Shown piece by piece: positions 43,489-52,863 of a stretch of 54,187 bases of DNA (position 1 is its first letter; the number at the start of each line of letters is the position of its first letter). A model generated the notes under the pieces. That model saw nothing but the letters and a program-made list of their open reading frames with translations. It was not told where the DNA came from and made no database searches. This DNA is from CAZGKX01 sp964525945 (lineage in GTDB: Bacteria; Pseudomonadota; Gammaproteobacteria; Legionellales; Legionellaceae). The DNA is taken from the NCBI GenBank assembly GCA_964525945.1, contig CAZGKX010000010.1:1-54187 (forward strand), written 5' to 3'. The position numbers were made by a program, and so were the translations under genes.

Positions 43489-44508
43489 TTAAACAGGAGT
43501 CATCAATTTCGCCTCTGGCTCATCATCCACCGATTGAGGGGTCCCAACATTTTGGGTCATTTCAATGCCTGGCATTTTAAACATGGTCACACTGTAATTG
43601 CTGGAAGTACTCCCATAATTAACCCTGGATGAGGTGGCTGTGGGGGGTAACAGTTGTGTTGAACTGGATTCTGAAACGTCTGGATTTGCCATGTTATCTA
43701 CATCAAGAGCGCGCAGTGATTGGGGTAACACATTGGACGGGATAAGATCGGTATATATCGTCGGGTTTAATCGCCAAGTTTGCACCGTATTCCATAAACC
43801 AACAAAGCCGGCGGCGATTAATTTCGCATGTGCTGCTATGCCCTGATCGGGTATTTCATATTCAACTGCGAAATCACAATACAATGCGATGCAATAGAAA
43901 AGCACGGTGCCTCTAATGAAATTTTTTTCAAAAAATTGGGCGGATCGATTGAACTCCGTGCGAATTAAGTTTCCGACGTGTGACATCAAAAAAGCGAGTG
44001 TGATATAAGGACCTAGTTTTTCGGGAGGGGTGCCTATCAGCAATCCAAGAGACGTCGCTGCGAAGCCAATGACGCCGCCTAAGGAATAACAAGCAAAGGC
44101 GGCCAAAGCCATTTTAATTTCGGAATCAAAAGATGATTGGGGTGGAGACAGCTGTAAACGGGTTGCAAGAAAGATTTCAATCTCAGCGTATAAACGAATC
44201 ATTTGTGCTGCATTCCATAGCCCCACACAGCCTGTTGTGATTAATTTTAAGTAGGTGCCTAAGATGGGGTACACATTGCAATCGCAGCACAAGGCGACAG
44301 AATAGGACAGTACGGCTGCAGATAAGAGGATTTTTTCAGCCGGAAAGGCGTTAGGATTAGCGAGAATGCGGGTGCAATTTCCGCAAATCGACATGAGGAA
44401 AGCTGCTGTAATGTTCGCAGTTAATTGCTCAGGTGCTACGGCGCCCGTAAATCCTATCGCCGCCCCTAAATTAAAAAAGCCCATCACTGCTGTTTCAACG
44501 TTACTCAT
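43489..44508 (-). CDS. Membrane protein with internal duplication, unknown function
   Basis: 339 residues with about eight hydrophobic segments in two similar halves. TAAFLMSICGNCTRI then CVGLWNAAQMIRL in the first half correspond to LAFLMSHVGNLIRT then FVGLWNTVQTWRL in the second; CDCNVYPILG pairs with CDFAVEYEIP. The last 80 residues are polar and end with PEAKLMTPV, possibly cytoplasmic. No known family recognised. A small upstream frame overlaps its start by 8 nt. Confidence 0.65.
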   Translation of the reverse strand: MSNVETAVMGFFNLGAAIGFTGAVAPEQLTANITAAFLMSICGNCTRILANPNAFPAEKILLSAAVLSYSVALCCDCNVYPILGTYLKLITTGCVGLWNAAQMIRLYAEIEIFLATRLQLSPPQSSFDSEIKMALAAFACYSLGGVIGFAATSLGLLIGTPPEKLGPYITLAFLMSHVGNLIRTEFNRSAQFFEKNFIRGTVLFYCIALYCDFAVEYEIPDQGIAAHAKLIAAGFVGLWNTVQTWRLNPTIYTDLIPSNVLPQSLRALDVDNMANPDVSESSSTQLLPPTATSSRVNYGSTSSNYSVTMFKMPGIEMTQNVGTPQSVDDEPEAKLMTPV

Positions 44509-44770
44509 TAAAAGACCTTGTTTTCTTTGAATGACGGGGTTTGATTGCTTCTGTTTTTTCAGCTTTAGATATATACCAAAATTGGCCTCGTTGTCTATAA
44601 TATGCTCTTATCTGTTGTGGTATTTTCAACGACTTGTGTTTAAATTTGGTGCGTAGAGTCTTGAACAAGGCAGAAAATCGAATCATCTTCGCTTTAATGT
44701 CGAGCCCGTTGTATTTTTTAAATTGAATTTTTAGGTATAAAAAAGTATAATGTGGTAATTTTAAAATCAT
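44501..44770 (-). CDS. Small basic hypothetical protein
   Basis: A frame of 89 codons, or about 61 from the inner ATG, rich in K and R (RTKFKHKSLKIPQQIRAYYR, then KKTRSFNE). Its stop overlaps the start of the next minus-strand gene by 8 nt, which suggests translational coupling. Against it, the promoter of the OTU gene lies within the 5' part on the other strand. No domain recognised. Confidence 0.35.
   Translation of the reverse strand: MILKLPHYTFLYLKIQFKKYNGLDIKAKMIRFSALFKTLRTKFKHKSLKIPQQIRAYYRQRGQFWYISKAEKTEAIKPRHSKKTRSFNE
44723..44751 (+). promoter_or_regulatory. Sigma70 promoter of the OTU-like protease gene
   Basis: TTGAAT (44723-44728) and consensus TATAAT (44746-44751) with a 17-nt spacer, 35 bp before the ATG of the OTU gene. 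Confidence 0.6.
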
Positions 44771-44786
44771 TTTGTGGCGACTTTAT

Positions 44787-46832
44787 ATGCGATTTTATGC
44801 TTTTCCAGATTACCTTGATAACCACGAGCTGTCTTATTTGAATCATATCGATCCTTATTTGCAGCAATGGGTGAAAAGTGGGGCCATTGAGCCTCAACAA
44901 GCTCGTTTACTGAATTTTCAAGGCGTGTGTGCATTGCTGCAATCAGGCGCGTTGGGGCTAGCACAAGTGGCTGAGTGGAATTATCGGCAGGCGAGGGCGA
45001 TGCATGTTTGGACGCAGAAACAAAACCCTGTGCCATTTGAGACCATGTTGGCTTATATTGAGATGGAAGAATTGTACAACAAATTTTGTTTCCTCAGTAT
45101 TTTTGATTTGCATTGCGCAGGATTATTTGATTTAAGCCAAATTGCCACATTGACGGAATACCATTGTTTAACCATCATCCGTAATGCTGAAAATATCACG
45201 GCGTTGATCCCTGCTCACATTTCAGTTGAAGATTTTCTTAATTGCACCATCGAGCAATTGCAGTGTTTGGAGCGTTTAAGCCAGCAAGAATCTGTGATTT
45301 TTATAAATGCAGGCATGCAATTGGAGGCCATTCTCACGTATTTAGTTGAATCTGCGCCCCAACACACAAAGCTCCCTACACCTAATTCAATCGATTTACC
45401 AACAGACGATGATTTACAAAACTATTACGACAAATTGGATAGAACTTTTTGCAGCAATGCCTCCAACCTGCTGAAAATGAAAGTGGTGTCATTGGAATTG
45501 AGTTTTGCTTTAACGGACTCAGATTGGCTGGCTATTAGTGCTTGGTATGAACTGCCTAACCGCTGTGATTATGAAGAAATATTAACAAAATACCCCCTGT
45601 GGTCCAATGTGTCATGGCATCGTTATTCTTGTGGTTATCGTTTCGCTTATGTTGATAAATTTATCACTGAAAACGAGTTGGCAAACATCGAGACGACCCA
45701 GGAGTTTCATTTGGAGTTGGCCGAATTCATGGATCAATATTATGATGCAATTTTGCTTCCTCTTTTAGATTCGAAAATTATTACAGTAAAACGTTTTCTG
45801 GCTTTAGAGCCTGAGCAATTGTTAAATTTAGCTATTTTAGTGGATGACCCCGAGATTTTTACACAACTTTTGGCCAAAGATGTATCCTTTCTAGATGTGG
45901 TTGGCCCTTCGGTAAGCCGTGGCTGGATTGAGATGGAGGAAGAGGAAAAAGAGACTCCGTCGGTTGAGCAAGAGTCTTCCCGGTACTCTTCAAAAAAACG
46001 CCGGCGTGAGGCTCTGGATGAATCGCGGGAGGATCATAGTTCAATTCAAGAGAGTCTTGCCTTCACCTTGTTCAAGCAAAAAATGGGCTTTGCCACACTG
46101 CCCGATGGCAATTGTGCTTTTAATGCTATTGTTTTATTCATGCGTGAATTATTTTTGACCCAAGGTCAGACCCTTGAAACAGCGCATTTTTCGGCGTTAC
46201 TTTGTGCTCATCCTGTCTTGGTTGAGCACAATATCGTGACGGAGGAGCAATTGCGTGCATTATTCCAAGAAAAAGATCCTATCGGCCTTCAAAAACTCTT
46301 AGCGCCGGTGTTGCGATTGATGGTCGTTGACGACATGAGAAATCCACAAAACCATTATCAAGATTTACTTTGGGAGCGATTAAACATGGCGATAATGTAT
46401 CATCATCACAACCCTCTCGATAGTAATATTCCTGAAGCAGATACTTTTTTGGTGCATGATTTCATTAAAAACAAATGGATGGAAGGCAAAGTTGCAGCCA
46501 ATGGCAACATGCCTCATCTTGTCAGTAACATGCAACATTGGTGGATTGCGGAAGGATTTGAACAGTATTTAAATGCCATTGCAATATCGGCTCAAGCCGT
46601 AAATGATGTGGCGCGATGGGGCAGTTCACTTGAATTAACGGTACTGCAACAACGCTTTCAATTTTGTGTCAAATTAACCAATCAAAATAATGGTTTTGAA
46701 TATTTGGGTGATCCTGATTCTTCCACCATTTGCAAGATGCATATTGATGGTGACCATTGGAGTTATGTAGGTATGCAAGCACGTATGCAACTTTTAGGCA
46801 CGGATAATGTTGCCCGAATGCAATGCAGTTAA
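44787..46832 (+). CDS. OTU-like cysteine protease, candidate host-directed deubiquitinase
   Basis: 681 residues from the ATG at 44787; a TTG five codons upstream is the alternative. No signal peptide. Residues 1-375 are helical, with loosely repeated LL-rich motifs. A basic patch KKRRR at 403-407 in an acidic, Ser-rich linker looks like a nuclear localisation signal. The C-terminal domain has the OTU signature PDGNCAFNAI with D440 and C443, and the histidine is probably H657 in DGDHWSYVG. OTU proteins cleave ubiquitin chains; bacteria that carry them usually inject them into eukaryotic cells. Secretion and nuclear targeting are inferences. Confidence 0.8.
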   Translation: MRFYAFPDYLDNHELSYLNHIDPYLQQWVKSGAIEPQQARLLNFQGVCALLQSGALGLAQVAEWNYRQARAMHVWTQKQNPVPFETMLAYIEMEELYNKFCFLSIFDLHCAGLFDLSQIATLTEYHCLTIIRNAENITALIPAHISVEDFLNCTIEQLQCLERLSQQESVIFINAGMQLEAILTYLVESAPQHTKLPTPNSIDLPTDDDLQNYYDKLDRTFCSNASNLLKMKVVSLELSFALTDSDWLAISAWYELPNRCDYEEILTKYPLWSNVSWHRYSCGYRFAYVDKFITENELANIETTQEFHLELAEFMDQYYDAILLPLLDSKIITVKRFLALEPEQLLNLAILVDDPEIFTQLLAKDVSFLDVVGPSVSRGWIEMEEEEKETPSVEQESSRYSSKKRRREALDESREDHSSIQESLAFTLFKQKMGFATLPDGNCAFNAIVLFMRELFLTQGQTLETAHFSALLCAHPVLVEHNIVTEEQLRALFQEKDPIGLQKLLAPVLRLMVVDDMRNPQNHYQDLLWERLNMAIMYHHHNPLDSNIPEADTFLVHDFIKNKWMEGKVAANGNMPHLVSNMQHWWIAEGFEQYLNAIAISAQAVNDVARWGSSLELTVLQQRFQFCVKLTNQNNGFEYLGDPDSSTICKMHIDGDHWSYVGMQARMQLLGTDNVARMQCS

Positions 46833-46902
46833 TTACGCTCTTGAGGGCCGAAATTTTAAGGCGCCGCGTCGTCGGGGCAGGTCGCTGATTGTGGCACTGT
46901 CT

Positions 46903-46932
46903 GGTGTGCACGCCGCGCTTTGCACACCCTAC
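46903..46932. repeat. Dispersed repeat copy of the GTAGGGTGGGC type
   Basis: 30 nt matching 11800-11829 at 25 positions. The 46833-47050 space also holds an imperfect inverted repeat around CCCTAACCCCGGGA at about 46995-47035. No gene seen between. Confidence 0.5.
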
Positions 46933-47050
46933 CCAAGTATTTATATAACACTCCGTTGAGAAAAAATCTCGGTCGTGGCCTGAGGTCGGTCGTAACCCTA
47001 ACCCCGGGATTTCAGTGCTCTGTTTCCCGAGTTAGGGATAGCCTTATGGA

Positions 47051-47563
47051 CTATCTCAGTTGAAAGTTGCCCGATAAAATCTCTTCCGCAGCGACTTCCC
47101 AATCATCAACCACGTTGTTGTGAATTGGAGCCGGGCTGGTCGTTTGCAACACTGGCTCTGGTTCTTTTTCATCGTGAATAGGCGTCGCCGATTGAACAAA
47201 GCTTGGTCTGCTTAATCTCAATAAAATGGTGCCGGTTGAGTTGCTTTTCTTTTTTTGCTCTTCATAATGTGTTTGTAAAAATTGACTAGCCTCCTCTGCT
47301 TTTACTTTTAAATCGGATTCAGCTATAAATAAATTGGATAATTCTGTGGTTTGTGCAGGAGAGAGATAAACTCGAATTTCGTAACATTTCTGGAAAATGT
47401 CCTTTTTAACTTTTGCGTGATGAAAGGAATAGGGTCTATTTCTCGCGATTTGCAAAATGGCACGAGCTGTTATTGAATCTTGTATCGGTTGCGTATAGAG
47501 TAAATGGTTTTTTTTTAAGGTGGCTGTCATATTTTGAAACGTAGTTTCATTCAAGGTACGCAT
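47051..47563 (-). CDS. Unknown protein with acidic C-terminus
   Basis: 170 residues, soluble, helical in the N-terminal 110 (KVKAEEASQFLQTHYEEQKK), then a Pro/Thr/Ser-rich segment with EPEPVLQTTSPAP and an acidic end DDWEVAAEEILSG. A Glu-rich stretch near the C-terminus is a feature of many Dot/Icm-secreted proteins, so it could be a small effector, but this alone is weak. It lies next to the OTU gene and converges with it. No known family recognised. Confidence 0.5.
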   Translation of the reverse strand: MRTLNETTFQNMTATLKKNHLLYTQPIQDSITARAILQIARNRPYSFHHAKVKKDIFQKCYEIRVYLSPAQTTELSNLFIAESDLKVKAEEASQFLQTHYEEQKKKSNSTGTILLRLSRPSFVQSATPIHDEKEPEPVLQTTSPAPIHNNVVDDWEVAAEEILSGNFQLR

Positions 47564-47800
47564 ATTTTGTGATCAATTATTAGTTGGTTTGATAATATTT
47601 TATCATTTATGACAGGAGAGTCAAGGGCTTGTGATGCTGGTGAATGCAACATTAGATGCTGTAAAAAATAATGCAAACAATCGCTTTGGGATGCTCCAAA
47701 ACAGAATGACCAAGACCGTCTTTTGCTCTTGACACCAACCCGTCATTCGATGTCATACTGCTAAAAAAAGGATTTCTGACCCAGAAACGAGGGGCTATGC

Positions 47801-49465
47801 ATGTTCACTGATACCATCAATGTTGTGCTCGGTTTTCTGGAAGGATTTGCTTTAATTATTTCGCCTTGCATTTTACCGATATTGCCTATTTTGCTGGCTG
47901 GCTCCCTCACTGGCACGCGTACCCGTCCTTTTGGTATTCTGACAGGGTTTGTGGTGGTTTTTGCTTTGGTCGCCTTTTTCTCGCGACAAATTATCACGCT
48001 CTCCGGTATTGATTTGAATGAAGTTCGCCATTTTTCGTATGGGGTTCTGCTTTGCCTGGGGGTTATCATGGTTTTTAGCCGTTTAATGGATAAATTTAAC
48101 CGGCTAGGGCAACGGCTGATCAGCATGATGCCTCTCATGGCGCATGCCAATCCCCAGCAAAAAAGTTTTTTAAGTGGATTTTTATTCGGCGGTTTAGTGG
48201 CTATTATTTGGACTCCCTGCGCGGGTCCTATTCTGGCCGCGGTGATTGTGCAAGTTGCTACGCAACAATCGACGTTGGGTGGTTTGATCACGTTGGTTGC
48301 TTTTGCATTGGGGGTGGGCATACCCATGATGCTTTTTATTATTTATGGGCAACAGTTGATCCATGCGTTTCATTTTTTTAAAAAAAGAGCGGCTGCTTTG
48401 CGCTCCATCTGCGGGGTATTTTTAATTGCCAGTGTGTTTTTCGCGGTCCACCAAGAATGGGGTGGTGCCTTCTATAAACCCACTAAGAAATTGACCACCA
48501 TTAAGACGGCCACCGATCTGCAAAATGGTTTGTGGCGTCCTTATCCCGCGCCGCAAATTACCGGAATTGAAACATGGCTGAACACACCTCCACTGCAATC
48601 CCCCTGTTTAAAAGGCCATGTGGTACTTGTTGATTTTTGGACGTTTTCTTGCATAAATTGTTTACGTACGTTGCCTCATATCATCGATCTTTATAAAAAA
48701 TACCACGACAAAGGTTTGATCATCATTGGAGTACATTCTCCTGAATTTGCTTTTGAAAAGGATGTTGAAAATGTGAAGCGGGCGGTTAATTTGTATGGTA
48801 TTGAATACCCTGTTGCTTTGGACAATCAATTTGTGACGTGGCGTAATTTTAAAAATCACTACTGGCCAGCACACTATTTAATCGATAAACAAGGGAATGT
48901 GGTGTATGAGTATTTTGGTGAAGGTGGTGAAGATATTCTTGAAAACAATGTGCGTTATTTGTTAGGCATCGACGGCCTGGTTAAAACCACCCAAAGGGTT
49001 CATTCAGGATTTTCGCTGAGACAAACCCCTGAAACCTATTTAGGGTATGCTCGCTCGAGCAAGCTGTTCAGTCCCGCTGTTGTGAGCCATGATAAGCCCG
49101 CTGTCTATCATATTTCTGGGTATTTGCCCATGGACGCTTGGAGGTTAAACGGACTCTGGCAAATCAATGCTGATAAAATCACGGCACGGGCCGCCACAGC
49201 TTCGTTATCGTTGCATTTTCATGCCAAACACGTCTATGTGGTGATGGGAAATACCACCGCGCATCCTATTGCCGTGAAAGTATTGTTCAACGGTCAACCG
49301 CTGATGAACACGGATGCGGGACGAGATGTTCAACAGGGGGAATTGTTGGTGGTTAAACATGGCCTTTATGAGCTGATTGCGTTGCCGAAAGCCGCTGATG
49401 GTGAGCTGCAATTAATCGCGCAACAACCAGGTTTGGAGATGTATGCGTTTACTTTTGGCAGCTGA
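47801..49465 (+). CDS. dipZ: DipZ-type fusion of CcdA, thioredoxin and C-terminal beta domain
   Basis: The 554-residue protein starts with a CcdA/DsbD-like membrane domain (about 1-220) with conserved cysteine prolines ISPCILPILP and WTPCAGP. A periplasmic TlpA-like thioredoxin domain follows (about 240-400) with the redox motif C284-I-N-C287 in TFSCINCLRTLP. The last 150 residues form a beta-sandwich like that of mycobacterial DipZ. It passes electrons from the cytoplasm to periplasmic disulfides, for example in cytochrome c maturation or envelope repair. Confidence 0.88.
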   Translation: MFTDTINVVLGFLEGFALIISPCILPILPILLAGSLTGTRTRPFGILTGFVVVFALVAFFSRQIITLSGIDLNEVRHFSYGVLLCLGVIMVFSRLMDKFNRLGQRLISMMPLMAHANPQQKSFLSGFLFGGLVAIIWTPCAGPILAAVIVQVATQQSTLGGLITLVAFALGVGIPMMLFIIYGQQLIHAFHFFKKRAAALRSICGVFLIASVFFAVHQEWGGAFYKPTKKLTTIKTATDLQNGLWRPYPAPQITGIETWLNTPPLQSPCLKGHVVLVDFWTFSCINCLRTLPHIIDLYKKYHDKGLIIIGVHSPEFAFEKDVENVKRAVNLYGIEYPVALDNQFVTWRNFKNHYWPAHYLIDKQGNVVYEYFGEGGEDILENNVRYLLGIDGLVKTTQRVHSGFSLRQTPETYLGYARSSKLFSPAVVSHDKPAVYHISGYLPMDAWRLNGLWQINADKITARAATASLSLHFHAKHVYVVMGNTTAHPIAVKVLFNGQPLMNTDAGRDVQQGELLVVKHGLYELIALPKAADGELQLIAQQPGLEMYAFTFGS

Positions 49466-49471
49466 AAGGTA

Positions 49472-50788
49472 CTATCCTTTGAAATATTGCTCGACGTGGC
49501 GAGAGAGATGAAATTCTTCCTCATCGATTTTAATATTTTTTATTGTGGGTTTGTCTTCGGTATCCTTTAATAATTCCCACATGACTTGATGCATGGTTCG
49601 CGTTTCGTTTGAATGCCTTTCAAAAAACGTATGTCGTTCTACTTGTAACAGGTGTTTTTGGCTATTTAAGAGGTGTTTGGCCAAGTCCTTACGCATGCTG
49701 GGCTCGAGGCTTGGGATAATCAGTTTTAAATGTTTATAATATTGCTGTTTTCGATCGTGCACGCCGGAATTTTTTATAATGAAACAAATTTTGGCATCAA
49801 GTTGCGCGGCTGTTTTAGCTGGTTGCAAGAGATCCAATTGCTTTTGTATTGAATCTTTCGTTTGCTGGAGTAGATCGGAGCGTTTGGAGTTAATTGAACT
49901 GGTTATCACTTGATTTTGTGTGTGATTAACGACTAAAAAACTCCCCGTGACCCACGCATCGACATCAAGATTGATTTGATTTCTTTCAGGCACCGAAGCG
50001 TTTGGGACATCTGCAATGGCTTTGATGGCATTATGCCCGCAATACACCCGTGTCGATAAAAGGTTACGCTGCTCATTCGCTGGCATGAACGCTTTTGGTC
50101 TTGTCCTAACGATGTGTTTTTTCTCCGTTGAAGTTAAAGCGGTTGACGCGGTGATTTTTTGCTTTAGTTGTTGCTGACTCAGCGGCATATCGGCATGGCA
50201 GACAATAAATGCCTTTTCATCTTTTTCATTGCCCACTAACAGGACAGAAGGCAAGCTATGAATGTAGTTTTGAATGTTTTCCAATTTTTCTATAAAAGGC
50301 GGAGGTGGGTTGTTTTGGATTTTATCCACAAGATTATCGAGCATGGCATAGCAATATTCGTCGGACCAAGTACGATCATTGAACGCACGCCAGATGGATT
50401 GTATTTCTGTACGGATCGGTTCTTGAAATATCCACCCACCTCCATTAATTAAAAATTGGATGGCAATCTCACGTTCCGCACTGTCTTGATGGGTTGGATG
50501 ATTAAAAAAATCATAAGCTGTTAAAAAATCCTCCTCATGATTGCCGCGCACTGCATAAACAACCGGGGGATTCTTGCCTTCATTTTTTTTGATGATGATG
50601 TCAACGATGGCGGCACTGTCCTCACCTCGATCAATCAGATCACCCACTAAAAATAAGCGATCATCGTCGTTTAAATGAGTCAAAACATTCTGAAACGCGG
50701 TTTTTGCGCCATGCACATCGCCAATGATGTAATCATTGCCGCCACTGGTGTTTGCTTCGATTTCGACGATATCTTTCATAAAACCCAT
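49472..50788 (-). CDS. Calcineurin-like metallophosphatase with C-terminal extension
   Basis: 438 residues. The PPP-type motifs are intact: D24-V-H26 (IIGDVHGA), GDLIDRG at 49-55 and RGNHEE at 81-86; later histidines are in VCHADMP and VYCGHNAI. The first 280 residues form the phosphatase; the rest is helical, charged and unrecognised (LKLIIPSLEPSMRKDLAKHL). It resembles PrpE/ApaH-like or Ser/Thr phosphatases. Substrate unknown. The extension and the lack of an operon leave room for a secreted protein. It converges with dipZ with 6 bp between. Confidence 0.75.
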   Translation of the reverse strand: MGFMKDIVEIEANTSGGNDYIIGDVHGAKTAFQNVLTHLNDDDRLFLVGDLIDRGEDSAAIVDIIIKKNEGKNPPVVYAVRGNHEEDFLTAYDFFNHPTHQDSAEREIAIQFLINGGGWIFQEPIRTEIQSIWRAFNDRTWSDEYCYAMLDNLVDKIQNNPPPPFIEKLENIQNYIHSLPSVLLVGNEKDEKAFIVCHADMPLSQQQLKQKITASTALTSTEKKHIVRTRPKAFMPANEQRNLLSTRVYCGHNAIKAIADVPNASVPERNQINLDVDAWVTGSFLVVNHTQNQVITSSINSKRSDLLQQTKDSIQKQLDLLQPAKTAAQLDAKICFIIKNSGVHDRKQQYYKHLKLIIPSLEPSMRKDLAKHLLNSQKHLLQVERHTFFERHSNETRTMHQVMWELLKDTEDKPTIKNIKIDEEEFHLSRHVEQYFKG

Positions 50789-50907
50789 AGTGTATTTATA
50801 GTGGGATATATGTATATATATAGCTCATTTATGACGGTGCGTTGGTAAGAACCATTGAGGAGGGTAAAAAAAGGGCATTATGCTCATGGCAACAGCCGTT
50901 GAGGTCG

Positions 50908-52835
50908 TTAGGTTTGCTTCAATAATTGCTCTTTCATCGCGAGCATGTCATCGCGCACGGCGGCAGCTTGTTCAAATTCCATGTTTTGGGCATGCATCAA
51001 CATTTGTTTTTCAAGCGCATTGATGCGTTTGATCAATTCGTTCGGATGCAACAGCAGGTATTGCGCTTTTTGCTCGGCGACTTTGGACTTTCGGGCCCCA
51101 AAATATGCACCTTCCAATATATCCGCGACATCTTTGCTGATACTGGCAGGAATAATGCNNNNNNNNNNCGATCCGCATAAAGAATGGCGCGGCCATGCAC
51201 ATTACGGGCTGCGCGGCCCATGGTTTGAATAAGGGAGCGATCGGAACGTAAAAACCCTTCTTTATCGGCATCTAAAATTGCAACCAATGCCACTTCCGGA
51301 ATGTCTAAACCTTCCCGCAGCAAGTTGATACCAATCAACACATCAAATTCGCCCAACCGCAGGTCGCGCAAAATTTCCATGCGTTCCACGGTATCAATGT
51401 CCGCATGCAAATACCGCACTTTAACGCCAGCTTCTCGCAAATAATCGGTTAAATCTTCTGCCATGCGTTTGGTCAGGGTGGTGACTAAAACGCGCTGTTT
51501 GGTAGCGGTGACAAGGTGTATTTCCGATAACAGATCATCGATTTGGTTGACCACTGGCCGCACAATGGTGATGGGATCCACCAACCCTGTGGGTCTGACC
51601 ACTTGTTCTGCGGTGTTGTCCGAATGGGCTTGCTCATAAGGCCCTGGGGTCGCAGACACATAAATGGTTTGAGGAGAGCGGGCAATAAATTCCTCAAATT
51701 GCATGGGCCGATTATCCAATGCAGAGGGCAAACGAAACCCATAATTGACCAAGTTCTCTTTCCGTGCACGATCGCCGCGGTACATGCCACCAATTTGTGG
51801 GATCGTGACGTGTGACTCGTCAATGACCAACAAGGCTTCGGGAGGCAAATAATCAAATAATGTTGGCGGTGGTTCACCAGCGTTACGCCCGGACAAATAA
51901 CGCGAATAATTTTCAATACCAGAGCAATACCCTAATTCCAACATCATTTCGATATCAAAGCAGGTTCTTTGTTGTATCCGTTGAGCTTCTAGTAATTTTT
52001 GCTGCGATTCAAATTCACTGACGCGTTCTTTTAACTCATCTTTAACCCAATCAATGGTTTGTAAAATGCGTTCACGGGGCGTGACGTAATGTGTTTTTGG
52101 GAAAATGGTCACACGCGGTAATCGCTGTAAAATTTCGCCAGTCAATGGGTCAAAACGCGCAATGTTTTCCACTTCATCATCAAACAATTCAATGCGAACA
52201 GCATTTTTTTCTTCATCGGCTGGAAAAATATCAATGACATCGCCGTTCACCCGGAATTGCCCGCGCGACAATGTTTGAGGACTGCGAATGTATTGCATTT
52301 CAGCAAGGCGTTTTAAAATCTTACGCTGATTGCATTGTTCTCCACGAGAAAGATGTAATACCATATGCAAATACGAATCGGGATCGCCCAAGCCATAAAT
52401 GGCTGAAACAGTGGCGACAATAATGGCATCTTTGCGTTCAATGAGTGCTTTGGTGGCCGATAAACGCATTTGTTCAATATGTTCATTGATCGACGCATCT
52501 TTTTCAATGAAGGTGTCCGAAGCAGGAACGTAAGCTTCGGGTTGGTAATAGTCGTAATACGACACAAAATATTCCACAGCATTATCGGGGAAAAATGCTT
52601 TAAACTCACCGTATAATTGAGCCGCGAGGGTTTTATTGGGTGCCATCACCAACGTGGGACGTTTTAATGCCTGAATGACATGGGCAATGGTGAATGTTTT
52701 ACCGGAGCCTGTCACGCCGAGCAGGGTTTGATTGGCTAAACCCGATTCAACGCCCGCTATCAGTGACGCGATGGCCGCGGGTTGGTCGCCTGCGGGTGCA
52801 AAATTAGAATGGATTTTAAATGTATTTTTCATCAC
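50908..52835 (-). CDS. uvrB: Excinuclease ABC subunit B, UvrB, interrupted by a gap
   Basis: DNA damage-recognition helicase of nucleotide excision repair. Visible are the Walker A motif in LLGVTGSGKTFTIAHV, the beta-hairpin region FVSYYDYYQPEAYVP, DESHVTIPQIGGMYRGDR, RTTLTKRMAEDLTDYL-like VTTLTKRMAEDL, and motif VI QTMGRAARNVHG. After ILYAD the 10-N gap hides the next residues. The text resumes with IIPASISKDV and ends with the UVR domain (LEKQMLMHAQNMEFEQAAAV). Against E. coli UvrB about 26 residues plus two partial codons are missing. Confidence 0.95.
51159..51168. other. Scaffold gap (10 N) in uvrB, really about 80 nt
   Basis: Comparison with E. coli UvrB between the YGD and HGITP positions predicts about 80 missing nt, so the 10-N length is only a placeholder. 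Confidence 0.75.
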
Positions 52836-52863
52836 AATTAATTATACCATAGGAGCTGTTGCC

